The notes: generated by a model from the sequence alone, not told the origin. DNA of 52,385 nt from CAYQCE01 sp964415885 (GCA_964415885.1 CAYQCE010000023.1:1-52385), one strand, 5' to 3'. Positions 41,815 through 49,983 are shown, counted from the first letter of the stretch. Numbers and translations are program-made.

Positions 41815-43314
41815 ATGCTTAACAGATGTAGAAACAGCAACCGAGCAAATCGCGGCTCTGTACTCAGCGCAATTCTAACGACACTTCTCATAGTGACCGG
41901 AATGACAACTGCAAATGCACAACCTGTTGAGATGTCATTGGATGACGACGAGATCACCTTTGCGGTGGAAACAGAGCTTCTCGTGGATCAGTTGGTACAG
42001 TCGCACCTAATTGATGTAGAGACGAAAGATGGAGTTGTCACACTCAAGGGAACGGTTGACAACATCCTTGCCAGGAACAGGGCGGAGAGACTTGCAGAGC
42101 GTGTGAAAGGCGTACGTTCGGTAATCAACCCGATAATTGTCGAACCGGTCTATCGAGCCGATGAAGATATTCTAAGCGATGTGAAACTCGCCCTGCTGAT
42201 CGATCCGGCAACGGAATCATACGACATCGATGTCTCGGTGTCGGATGCGGAAGTGCGCTTGAATGGAACGGTCGACTCGTGGCAGGAAAAGATGCTCGCC
42301 GAACGAGTGGCCAAAAGCGTCAAGGGTGTCCGTGCGATTGACAACGAGATCGCAGTCGATTACGCGGCGGACCGAAGCGATCAGGAAATCAGAAACGATA
42401 TCAAGGGTCGTCTCGAAGCCGACGTCTGGATTGATGAGTGGCTGATCGATGTGGACGTCGACAATGGCAACGTCACTCTCAGCGGTTCGGTCGGAAGTGC
42501 GGCAGAGAAACGGTATGCCGAGGCGGATGCCTGGGTTGCCGGCGCCACGTCTGTCGATGTCTCCGATCTCGAGCTGGAATGGTGGGCGAGAGACGAAACG
42601 AAGCGTAAGCAGAAGTACCAGGGGGTGGATGATCCGCAGATACGGGACGCCGTGATGGACGCGCTTTTCTATGACCCGAGGGTTACATCGGCCGGAATAA
42701 AGGTCAAGGTCAAGAACGGCGTAGCCAAATTGTCCGGCGAAGTCGACAACCTTGCTGCGAAAAAGGCGGCCGAAGAGGATGCCGAGAACACCTTCGGCGT
42801 CTGGGTGCTCCAGAACCATATCCGCGTTCGACCAGACGAGATAGCGCGGAATGACGACCTCAAGAACGATGTCCTTCAGGCTCTGATGCGTGACCCACAT
42901 ATCGAGTCGTTCGACATCGAACCAGAAGTTCGCATGGGTCTGGTTTACCTCGAGGGTACCGTAAACAGTGACTTCGAGAGACGGCATGTGGAAGAGGTTG
43001 TCGAAAATGTGAAGGGTGTTGTCGAGGTAATCAATCTGCTCGACTACAGGTTCGAATGGGTGCCGATGCCTGACCGCAAAATTAAGCGTAATGTCGCGGA
43101 ACAGCTTTACTGGTCACCGTTCGTCGACCGCGAGCAAATCGATATTGAGATCAACAACGGCATCGTAACGCTTTCCGGCGTAGTCGAATCTTGGCGGGAA
43201 AGACATGCCGCCGAGATGAACACGTTCGAGGCCGGAGCCAGGGATGTCATAAACCAGATATTGATAGAGGCTCATCCGTACGAAGAGCTGACACCGATTC
43301 GCGGAGAAAGATAA
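41815..43314 (+). CDS. Exported six-BON-domain protein (paralog 4)
   Basis: This 499-residue protein starts behind GAAGGAGGG. A signal peptide (about 15-36, ending TTANAQPVE) precedes six BON domains in the same order as the other paralogs. Domain 1 has ITFAVETELLVDQLVQSHLI, close to paralog 1. Domain 3 has VTLSGSVGSAAEKRYAEADAWVAG. Domain 6 has YWSPFVDREQIDIEINNG and ends with NTFEAGARDVINQI. By eye it is nearest to paralogs 1, 3 and 5. It has its own sigma-54-type promoter and is followed 39 bases later by a small membrane protein. Confidence 0.9.
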   Translation: MLNRCRNSNRANRGSVLSAILTTLLIVTGMTTANAQPVEMSLDDDEITFAVETELLVDQLVQSHLIDVETKDGVVTLKGTVDNILARNRAERLAERVKGVRSVINPIIVEPVYRADEDILSDVKLALLIDPATESYDIDVSVSDAEVRLNGTVDSWQEKMLAERVAKSVKGVRAIDNEIAVDYAADRSDQEIRNDIKGRLEADVWIDEWLIDVDVDNGNVTLSGSVGSAAEKRYAEADAWVAGATSVDVSDLELEWWARDETKRKQKYQGVDDPQIRDAVMDALFYDPRVTSAGIKVKVKNGVAKLSGEVDNLAAKKAAEEDAENTFGVWVLQNHIRVRPDEIARNDDLKNDVLQALMRDPHIESFDIEPEVRMGLVYLEGTVNSDFERRHVEEVVENVKGVVEVINLLDYRFEWVPMPDRKIKRNVAEQLYWSPFVDREQIDIEINNGIVTLSGVVESWRERHAAEMNTFEAGARDVINQILIEAHPYEELTPIRGER

Positions 43315-43353
43315 TAGTACTGACTAACAGGACTCCAAGGGAGGAGATTTCAG

Positions 43354-43749
43354 ATGTTCATCGCAGATATATTGGCAGCCTTCGTGATCGCGCTGCTATT
43401 GAGTTTTCTGCTTGCGGTAGTGTTCGGATGGGAACATCCCGGAAGACCGGGAGTGTGGCCTTCGCTGCTATTCGTATTCTTCATAATCTTCCTGGCGACC
43501 TGGGCGTTCGGTGCATGGATACCGCCGGCAGGACCGGCAGTCTGGGGAGTTTACTGGCTGCCGTTCATCGGCATCGGCCTGATATTCATGCTCCTGATAG
43601 CGGCTCTGATCCCACCGCTAAGAGGGAAACGGAGAAGAACGGCACGCGAGGAGGAAGCGGCCGAAGAAGCAGGTACCGCCATCGGTGTCTTCTTCTGGGT
43701 TTTCATGCTGTTTCTGATAATAACCATAATCGGACATTACGCGTTCTAA
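43354..43749 (+). CDS. Small integral membrane protein
   Basis: This 131-residue protein has GGGAGGAGA before its ATG. Four hydrophobic helices are visible (about 1-24, 33-55, 61-88 and 105-130), with a positively charged loop (PPLRGKRRRTAREEEAAEEAG) between the third and fourth. Several Pro and Trp residues (WEHPGRPGVWPSLL, WIPPAGPAVWG) lie in the loops. I do not recognise a functional family. It follows BON gene 4 and precedes a CBS-domain gene, so it may be an inner-membrane partner of an envelope stress response; that is only context. Confidence 0.65.
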   Translation: MFIADILAAFVIALLLSFLLAVVFGWEHPGRPGVWPSLLFVFFIIFLATWAFGAWIPPAGPAVWGVYWLPFIGIGLIFMLLIAALIPPLRGKRRRTAREEEAAEEAGTAIGVFFWVFMLFLIITIIGHYAF

Positions 43750-43840
43750 CGGGATAGCGCGTGATCCGTGTAAGACGAGATTTCAAAGTCTCTAATTGGA
43801 GAACATCAAATAGATATCATATACCTTAGGAGGTTTAGTG

Positions 43841-44272
43841 ATGCAGATGAAAGAACTGATGACAGATGAAGTGAGACTTGTACACACAAACTCAACAGTA
43901 CATGAAGCAGCGGACAGAATGAAGAAATTCGATGTCGGCGCTCTGCCGGTAGTGGAGGGCGAAAAGGTCGTCGGTATGCTGACCGACCGTGACATAACGG
44001 TCCGTGCAGTCGCGAACAAGGCCGATCCGATGAAGACACGAGTTAGCGATATCATGACGCCTGAAGTCGAGTACTGCTACGTCGATCAGCCGCTCAACGA
44101 ATGCGCAAAGATAATGAGAGACAAGCAGATCAGACGATTGGTCGTCATGGACAGAAACGAAAAGGTCGCGGGAATATGCTCTCTCGGTGATATTGCTCTC
44201 AATGCAAGCGATGAGTTGAGCGAAAAGGTTCTCGAAGACGTCTCCAAGCAGGATAAAGACACCGACACGTAA
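43841..44272 (+). CDS. Two-CBS-domain protein
   Basis: This 143-residue protein is counted from ATG 43841, behind AGGAGG; GTG 43838 is an alternative. It has two CBS domains and nothing else: MKELMTDEVRLVHTNSTVHEAADRM...GALPVVEGEKVVGMLTDRDITVRAV and VSDIMTPEVEYCYVDQPLNECAKIM...IRRLVVMDRNEKVAGICSLGDIA. Stand-alone CBS pairs bind adenine nucleotides and act as energy sensors; the M. tuberculosis Hrp1 dormancy protein has a similar layout. Partner and ligand are unknown here. A terminator follows. Confidence 0.92.
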   Translation: MQMKELMTDEVRLVHTNSTVHEAADRMKKFDVGALPVVEGEKVVGMLTDRDITVRAVANKADPMKTRVSDIMTPEVEYCYVDQPLNECAKIMRDKQIRRLVVMDRNEKVAGICSLGDIALNASDELSEKVLEDVSKQDKDTDT

Positions 44273-44301
44273 TCTATGTTTGCCTGCAAACCAGCATGGG
44301 T

Positions 44302-44327
44302 CTGCGCCCGGAAAGCTCCGGGCGCAG
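44302..44327 (+). terminator. Rho-independent-like hairpin after the CBS gene
   Basis: Eleven-base perfect stem (CTGCGCCCGGA / TCCGGGCGCAG) with loop AAGC and a short TCTCG tail, 29 bases after the CBS gene stop. Confidence 0.65.
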
Positions 44328-44383
44328 TCTCGTGTGTTGAGTTCTGAACAGTACGACACTTCCAACAGGGAGGCGAGAATAAA

Positions 44384-44911
44384 ATGCAGCTCAAAGACAG
44401 AAAGCTCGCAATCTTCCTCGAAAATATGTACGAGGATATCGAATTCTGGTATCCGTACTACAGAATGCAGGAAGAGGGAGCGGAGGTGGAAATCATCGCT
44501 CCACAAAAAGGTGAATACAAGGGGAAACACGGAGTGAAGGCAACCGCCGACAAGGCAATTGATGACGTCAATTTCGAGGAATACGACGCAGTTATCATTC
44601 CGGGTGGTTTCTCACCAGACTACATGCGCCGATCCGACGCAATGGTCGATTTCGTGAGACAGATGGACAACAGCAAAAAAGTTGTTGCGGCGATCTGCCA
44701 CGGTGCATGGCTGCCGGCGAGCGCCGACATACTGAAAGGCAAGAAGCTCACGAGTTTCCATTCGATAAAGAAGGACTTGGAAAATGCCGGGGCTGAGTGG
44801 ACAAATCTACCGGTGGTTAAGAGCGGAAACCTGATTACAAGCAGGAATCCGAATGATCTCCCGCAGTTCTGCACTGCAATCATCGAAGCGGTAGCGAACA
44901 ACATACCGTGA
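44384..44911 (+). CDS. DJ-1/PfpI family protein
   Basis: This 175-residue protein is a class I glutamine amidotransferase-like fold with the nucleophile elbow AAICHGAWLPASA (Cys105, followed by His106) and the DJ-1/PfpI start KLAIFLENMYEDIEFWYPYYRM with the conserved Glu. IIPGGFSPDYMRR is also typical. Family members act as proteases, deglycases or glyoxalases, and YhbO-type members protect against carbonyl and oxidative stress. GGGAGG precedes the ATG. It lies between two terminators and seems monocistronic. Confidence 0.9.
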   Translation: MQLKDRKLAIFLENMYEDIEFWYPYYRMQEEGAEVEIIAPQKGEYKGKHGVKATADKAIDDVNFEEYDAVIIPGGFSPDYMRRSDAMVDFVRQMDNSKKVVAAICHGAWLPASADILKGKKLTSFHSIKKDLENAGAEWTNLPVVKSGNLITSRNPNDLPQFCTAIIEAVANNIP

Positions 44912-44953
44912 TTCTGTAGATATCTCTCTGCCTCAAATTCCACTTTCCCCGGA

Positions 44954-44985
44954 GAATGCCGGCTTCTACCCGCAGGCCGGCATTC
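44954..44985 (+). terminator. Terminator after the DJ-1/PfpI gene
   Basis: Ten-base perfect stem (GAATGCCGGC / GCCGGCATTC), 12-base loop, then ACTTT. It starts 42 bases after the stop. Confidence 0.65.
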
Positions 44986-45278
44986 ACTTTAGGTCCTCAG
45001 CAAATCAGCCCATTCGCAATTCAATCAGACTTCAGATATGTCAGTATCTTGTAAATGTACGAAGAATGCATGATCAACCGGCTTGAGTCCATTATCGTGT
45101 ACCATAGCTTCACATATCAGGCACAACTCCGGCCCTACACGCGATTACGCATACAGCGCTCAAACATCAGAGTCTTCAGCGCCTTATACGACAGCAACTT
45201 ACAGCCATCATGCGCTAATCGGCATGATAGTTGTTCTATCACATTATGGATGACAAAAACTGATCAAGGGAGGAGCTG
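44986..45278 (+). promoter_or_regulatory. Regulatory region of BON gene 5 (UAS and sigma-54-type promoter)
   Basis: No gene is convincing in this stretch. CCATAGCTTCACA (45102-45114) matches the element at 39340. TCGGCATGATAGTTGTT (45219-45235) is a sigma-54-type site with GG at 45221-45222 and GT at 45233-45234. The separation of 119 bases is within one base of that at 39340/39460. GATTACGCATAC near 45144 is a possible relative of the TTACGTA half-sites. GGGAGGAG precedes the ATG at 45279. Confidence 0.55.
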
Positions 45279-46727
45279 ATGAACCTGACATATCTCACTA
45301 AGAAGAAATCAACAAGTACGTTACTGCTCGCACTGCTATGTGCCATTTTCGTCGGCGCCGGCGCATCAGCACAAGAAACTCAAGCCGACATTTCTGACGC
45401 TGACATAACGTTTGCAACTAAGAACGAGTTGCAACAGGATCCGGTAGTTGCCGGCAAGTTCATCAATGTTTCGACTACCAACGGAGTGGTCGAGTTGACC
45501 GGCTCCGCGACAAGCATGCGGGAGAAGAAGCGTGCGACATTACTCGCCAAATCCATACGCGGTGTGCTTTCCGTGGTCAACAGAATCTCGGCGAAGGCAC
45601 CGGAGCGGTCCGATGAGCAGATCAATATCGATGTCCAGGAGGCACTGGCGTTTGACCCGGCTACTGACAATTATGACATTGATGTGTCCGTGTCGGACGG
45701 TATTGTGACCCTGTCCGGAACCGTTCAGTCGTACCCGGAGATGAAACTCGCGGAAAAGCTCGCAATGGGTGTACCGGGAGTAAGAGACATAGAGAACAAC
45801 ATCTCGATGCACTACTCGGAAGAGAGAGCGGACGCGGCGATCGCCGACGATGTAAAGAGACGAATCGCGTACGATGCGCGAGTCGATGATGAAATGATCG
45901 AGGTAGACGTCGAGAACGGCAATGTGTTTCTGAGCGGCGCCGTCGGCAGCGCCGCCGAGAGAAGCCTTGCTTCTGCAGACGCCTGGGTAATTGGCGTTAA
46001 TTCAGTAGATGTCACGAATATCGAGGTACGTTGGTGGGCTCGCAATGATATGAAAAAGATAGAGGTCTACAAGGACCTTACCGACGCGAAGATCAGAGAT
46101 GCCATCCTTGAGGCGCTCGTGATTGACCCGAGAATATTCATGGATGAAATCACCGTACTCGTAAACGACGGCTTCGTCACCCTTCGTGGCAAAGTCAACG
46201 ACTTGCGAGCGAAGAAGGTCGCCGAGCAGGACGCGCTGAACACTGTCGGAGTCTGGGGTGTAGACAACAACCTGACCGTGTCGCCGGACACGCAGCTTTC
46301 AGATAACGAAATCGTGAGCAGGATAGAGAGCGCAGTCCAAAAGGAACCGTACGCTGATATGGAGGCAATCGAGGTCAGTTCAAACGATGGCATCGTGCGG
46401 CTAAGTGGCGAGATAGCGAGCGTCTACGAAAGTGAGCTTATCGAGAAGATTGCCTGGCGAACCAAGGGCGTAGTTGATGTCTCCAACGAGTTGAGCACAA
46501 GTATGGCTCAGATAAACAAACAGGACAAAGAGATTCTCGCGGGGATTGAATCAGAGCTGATTTGGAGCCCGCATCTCGATTTGGAGAACATCAACGTCAG
46601 AGTTGTTGATGGGAAGGCGACCATCGAGGGTACGGTCGACTCATATCACAAGAAGCTTCTCGCGGAGAAGAACGCCTACCAGGGTGGCGCGAGAATAGTC
46701 GAGAACAAAATCGAGGTAAGTCGTTAG
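45279..46727 (+). CDS. Exported six-BON-domain protein (paralog 5)
   Basis: This 482-residue protein, the shortest of the five, has a signal peptide (about 12-32, GAGASAQETQ) and six BON domains in the shared order. Domain 1 has ITFATKNELQQDPVVAGKFI. Domain 3 has VFLSGAVGSAAERSLASADAWVIG. Domain 6 has LIWSPHLDLENINVRVVDGKA and NAYQGGARIVENKIEV. It is followed 55 bases later by the second PRC-barrel gene, repeating the BON-PRC pair seen at 28889/30529. Its own upstream region carries the sigma-54-type site. Confidence 0.9.
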   Translation: MNLTYLTKKKSTSTLLLALLCAIFVGAGASAQETQADISDADITFATKNELQQDPVVAGKFINVSTTNGVVELTGSATSMREKKRATLLAKSIRGVLSVVNRISAKAPERSDEQINIDVQEALAFDPATDNYDIDVSVSDGIVTLSGTVQSYPEMKLAEKLAMGVPGVRDIENNISMHYSEERADAAIADDVKRRIAYDARVDDEMIEVDVENGNVFLSGAVGSAAERSLASADAWVIGVNSVDVTNIEVRWWARNDMKKIEVYKDLTDAKIRDAILEALVIDPRIFMDEITVLVNDGFVTLRGKVNDLRAKKVAEQDALNTVGVWGVDNNLTVSPDTQLSDNEIVSRIESAVQKEPYADMEAIEVSSNDGIVRLSGEIASVYESELIEKIAWRTKGVVDVSNELSTSMAQINKQDKEILAGIESELIWSPHLDLENINVRVVDGKATIEGTVDSYHKKLLAEKNAYQGGARIVENKIEVSR

Positions 46728-46782
46728 TGAAACAGATGACCTGCAAAGCTAACATTACACTGATCGAAGAGGTGATTCCCCG

Positions 46783-47535
46783 ATGATCCGGAGCACGAAT
46801 GACATACGCGGATTCAAAGTAGCTGCAAAAGACGGCGAATGCGGTAAAGTGGACGACTTTTTGTTCGATGACGCCGTGTGGACCGTCAGGTATCTCGTCG
46901 TTGACATCGGCGACTGGCTGACGGGCCGCAAGGTACTCATACCGCCGAGCGAACTCGATGTGCCCAATTGGGAAGAGCAGGCGTTCCCGGTCAATCTCAC
47001 GAAAGAAGAGATCGAGAACAGCCCGCCGATTTCCTCGGATGAGCCGGTGTCCCGTCAGCACGAGGTCGCCCTTCACCAGCATTTCGGCTGGCAGCCGTAC
47101 TGGGGCGGCGGTGTCGCTACCGGTGGAGCAACCGTGCCGGTCACGCGACCGACCGATCCGGCCACGGCACAGGAAGGCGAAAGAGAGAAGGAAGTGAAAG
47201 GCGATCCGGGCCTCAGAAGCGCGAAAGAACTCGTCGCATACTACATACAGGCCGAAGATGATGAGATCGGTCATGTCGATGATGTGCTTCTCGACGACGA
47301 CAATTGGGTGGTCCGATATCTGGTCGTCGACACTCGAAACTGGCTCCCGGGCAAAAAGGTTCTCGTTGCCGTGGATTGGATCCGTGAGGTCAGCTGGCTC
47401 GATACGAAAGTATTCGTGGACCTCACCAAGGAGCGAATACGGAACGGTCCGGAGTACAACTCATCCGGAAACGTTGATCGTATGTACGAGGAGACACTTT
47501 TCGATCACTACCAGCGTCCGAGATACTGGCTGTAG
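46783..47535 (+). CDS. Two-domain PRC-barrel protein (paralog 2)
   Basis: This 250-residue paralog of the protein at 30529 has two PRC-barrel-like halves: GFKVAAKDGECGKVDDFLFDD...VRYLVVDIGDWLTGRKVLIPP and AYYIQAEDDEIGHVDDVLLDDDNWVVRYLVVDTRNWLPGKKVLVAV. The linker includes HFGWQPYWGGG. The C-terminal end (LFDHYQRPRYWL) matches the other paralog. It follows BON gene 5. The repeated BON-PRC arrangement suggests that the pair was duplicated as a unit or that the two proteins work together. Confidence 0.87.
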   Translation: MIRSTNDIRGFKVAAKDGECGKVDDFLFDDAVWTVRYLVVDIGDWLTGRKVLIPPSELDVPNWEEQAFPVNLTKEEIENSPPISSDEPVSRQHEVALHQHFGWQPYWGGGVATGGATVPVTRPTDPATAQEGEREKEVKGDPGLRSAKELVAYYIQAEDDEIGHVDDVLLDDDNWVVRYLVVDTRNWLPGKKVLVAVDWIREVSWLDTKVFVDLTKERIRNGPEYNSSGNVDRMYEETLFDHYQRPRYWL

Positions 47536-47581
47536 AGTCTCCGGGCGTAGAATCTCAAATTGTGGAAAGGTGTTCTGACGA

Positions 47582-47872
47582 ATGGATGCCAGAGAGGCGT
47601 ATCTCAAACGCAGAGAGGCCGAGATCAATGCAATGGAAAATGAACTCAACCTGCTCGAAGAGCAATATGACGGTTCAAACAGGCCGGAAGCAGAGCGTCT
47701 CGAAAAGGACGTCCGGAGAACACAGCATCTCATCGACAATTTCAAGGATGAGATGAGAGCGCAGAAGGAAGAGGGCGATGGCGAGTGGAGTGTTGAAAGG
47801 GAGCGCCTGCAGAAGAAATGGAACGTTATCAACGAGTCTCTCACCTCCACTCTTCTAAATCTCGGCCGTTGA
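47582..47872 (+). CDS. Small coiled-coil protein
   Basis: This 96-residue protein is highly charged and predicted from sequence to be almost fully helical (AYLKRREAEINAMENELNLL, RLEKDVRRTQHLIDNFKDEM, ERERLQKKWNVINESL), with heptad-like spacing. There is no signal peptide or membrane helix. I do not recognise a family. It starts 46 bases after the PRC-barrel gene, behind GGAAAGG, and the baeRF-like gene follows 81 bases later. A structural or partner-binding role is likely but unproven. Confidence 0.6.
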   Translation: MDAREAYLKRREAEINAMENELNLLEEQYDGSNRPEAERLEKDVRRTQHLIDNFKDEMRAQKEEGDGEWSVERERLQKKWNVINESLTSTLLNLGR

Positions 47873-47953
47873 AACAGTCAATGGTCCTCACTCGTAAGAT
47901 CAATATGAAGAGAATCCGCCCTAAACCGAATTCCCAGAACGGAGGTCAATGTT

Positions 47954-49114
47954 ATGGAGAGACTCACCAGGAATCATCTCGCAAAACTCACAGAGCGAAC
48001 CGATGAGAACAGCATATCGATATATATGCCCGCGGAAGTGGGTACGCAGGGTTTTGAGAAGAACCGCATCAGGTTCAAGAACCTCGTAAGCGACGCGCGA
48101 AAGCAACTCAAGAAACGAAATCTCTCCGACTCAGACATCGATGAGATTTTGAAGCCGATCGAGGAACTTATGCGGGAATCGACATTTTGGAGGAATCTCG
48201 GCAACGGGATGGCCTTGTTCCGATCTCCGCAGTACATGGAATCTCTGGAGCTATCGCGCGATGTAAATGAGCTCTCGGTCGTCTCTGATCGTTTTCATGT
48301 TAAGCCACTGGTCCACGAGCTGAACCGTGAGGGCAGCTTCGCACTCCTGACTTTGAAACTCGGCGAAGTTCAGTTGTACGAGGGCGACCGAAATTCTCTT
48401 ACGGCCGTTCCTGAGACAAACATGCCCGCCAGCCTGGCCGACGTTCTGAAGTATGACGAGTTTCGAAAACAAACGCAGTTTCATACCGGCGCTCCGAACA
48501 GGCCGGAGAGCGGCCGCGATGCAATGTTCTTCGGTTCCGGAGACGCAGATTACGACAAAGTCAAAGCTGTCAAGACGTACTTTCGCGCGGTGGACAAGGG
48601 ACTAAGTGAGGCAATCAATGACAGAAACATCCCCCTCGTTCTCGCCGGTTTGGATCATCTGCTGCCTCTCTACAGGGAAGTGTCCGGCTACAAAAACATT
48701 GCGGAGGAGCAGGTCTCCGGTGATCCGAAACAGTTGAACGAGGAGACACTCCATGAACGCGCATGGAAAGCCCTCGAGCCCATCTTCGAATCAGACAAAC
48801 TCAATCGCACCGCCAAATATAAGAGGCTGAAAGCTCAGGGATCCTCCGAGGCATCATCCGATCTCGACAAGATCGTGCCGGCAGCGGTTCACGGCAGGAT
48901 CGATACGCTCTTCCTCGAACTCGGAGTGCAGCGATGGGGTAGATATGATCCCGATAACATGAGCGCCATCGAACATGATAGCCCCGAGACCGGCGATATT
49001 GATCTTCTCGACTTCGCGGCGGCACGGACTCTCGCGTCGGGAGGCACAGTCTATGTCGTCAAGCAGGATGAGCTCCCGGACGGCGACTCAGCCGCAGCCA
49101 TAATGAGATACTGA
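47954..49114 (+). CDS. baeRF-like (bacterial archaeo-eukaryotic release factor) protein
   Basis: This 386-residue protein has GGAGG eight bases before its ATG. The start (ISIYMPAEVGTQGFEKNRIRFKNLVSDARKQL), middle (FALLTLKLGEVQLYEGDRNSL, FFRAVDKGLSE-type helix, LVLAGLDHLLPLYREVSGY) and end (DLLDFAAARTLASGGTVYVVKQDELPDGDSAAAIMRY) follow the baeRF pattern, a bacterial relative of eRF1/Pelota. These proteins have been proposed to rescue or hibernate ribosomes, but their biochemistry is poorly known. No GGQ-like catalytic loop is evident. With HPF-CSD it would make a second ribosome-directed protein in this cluster. Confidence 0.75.
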   Translation: MERLTRNHLAKLTERTDENSISIYMPAEVGTQGFEKNRIRFKNLVSDARKQLKKRNLSDSDIDEILKPIEELMRESTFWRNLGNGMALFRSPQYMESLELSRDVNELSVVSDRFHVKPLVHELNREGSFALLTLKLGEVQLYEGDRNSLTAVPETNMPASLADVLKYDEFRKQTQFHTGAPNRPESGRDAMFFGSGDADYDKVKAVKTYFRAVDKGLSEAINDRNIPLVLAGLDHLLPLYREVSGYKNIAEEQVSGDPKQLNEETLHERAWKALEPIFESDKLNRTAKYKRLKAQGSSEASSDLDKIVPAAVHGRIDTLFLELGVQRWGRYDPDNMSAIEHDSPETGDIDLLDFAAARTLASGGTVYVVKQDELPDGDSAAAIMRY

Positions 49115-49221
49115 ACCCTGTCATACAGATTCAGTCGGGCATCTATTTGCATTGACTGTTGAATCCGGTTCGGGTAACTTTGAGCTGACTGTCGAAAACA
49201 ACTCCTGAGCAAGGTAATCCT

Positions 49222-49941
49222 ATGGCGGCAAACAGCTATGAATTGACGACCGGCCGATCTCTCGGATCTCATTACGAGGTGATCGACTTCATAGGGAGTG
49301 GGTGGGAAGGCGAGGTCTACAAAGTTCAGGAGCGTCATACGGGAATCATCCGCGCGGCGAAAATATTCTATGAGGAACGATCCCGTCATGGAAAATCGCT
49401 GTTGCGGTATGCGCGCAAGCTCTACACGCTTCGATCCTGTCCGATAGTAATTCAATATCATCATCGCGGGGTCACGAGAATCAGAGGGAAAAATGTCGAG
49501 TTCCTCGTCTCGGATTTCGTTGAAGGAGAGATACTGTCGTCATTCCTGAAAAGGCAGAAGAGAGGCTCGCTGCCATCGTTCGAGGCGCTCCACCTGATAT
49601 ACAGCCTGGCAGCCGGAGTGGAGGCGATTCACTTCCTCGGAGAATATCACGGGGACATCCACTCGGACAATATCATGGTTCAGCGTCGCGGAATTGGCTT
49701 CGATTTGCATCTTGTAGATTTCTTCGACCTGGGCAGATCGACACGTGACAAGGTACTGTTTGATGTCTACTGCCTGATACAGGTTTTTCACGAGACTCTC
49801 GGGGGCGCGAAAGGATACCGCAATGCACCCGACCCGATCAAGCAGATCATTAAGGGCCGGAAACGAACGCTCCTCAAAAGAGAGTTCAAAAATGCAGGTG
49901 ATATCCGTCTCGCGCTCGACAACCTGCAGTGGGAAACCTGA
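49222..49941 (+). CDS. Minimal protein kinase-like protein
   Basis: This 239-residue protein has an abbreviated Ser/Thr-kinase or aminoglycoside-kinase-like fold. It has a Gly-rich loop (IGSGWEGEVYKV), Lys47 in RAAKIF, the catalytic loop HGDIHSDN (Asp145, Asn150), and VDFFDLG in place of DFG (Asp166 or Asp169). The C-lobe is short. There is no membrane helix or sensor domain, unlike PknB-type kinases. The HGD in place of HRD is typical of atypical or small-molecule kinases. The target is unknown. It stands alone between the baeRF-like gene and the encapsulin operon promoter. Confidence 0.8.
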   Translation: MAANSYELTTGRSLGSHYEVIDFIGSGWEGEVYKVQERHTGIIRAAKIFYEERSRHGKSLLRYARKLYTLRSCPIVIQYHHRGVTRIRGKNVEFLVSDFVEGEILSSFLKRQKRGSLPSFEALHLIYSLAAGVEAIHFLGEYHGDIHSDNIMVQRRGIGFDLHLVDFFDLGRSTRDKVLFDVYCLIQVFHETLGGAKGYRNAPDPIKQIIKGRKRTLLKREFKNAGDIRLALDNLQWET

Positions 49942-49953
49942 TCCCCGTCTGAT

Positions 49954-49983
49954 TTGACAATCCCGCAAGATCTCTCATATTAT
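49954..49983 (+). promoter_or_regulatory. Strong sigma-70-like promoter of the encapsulin operon
   Basis: TTGACA at 49954-49959 and TATTAT at 49978-49983 with an 18-base spacer: near-consensus on both sides. It lies about 140 bases upstream of the cargo gene start, so the transcript has a long leader. Confidence 0.7.

Noticed and set aside
45055..45279. A 74-codon open frame before BON gene 5
   Set aside because: No ribosome site, no recognisable features, and it overlaps the sigma-54-type promoter and the element at 45102; it is better read as regulatory DNA.
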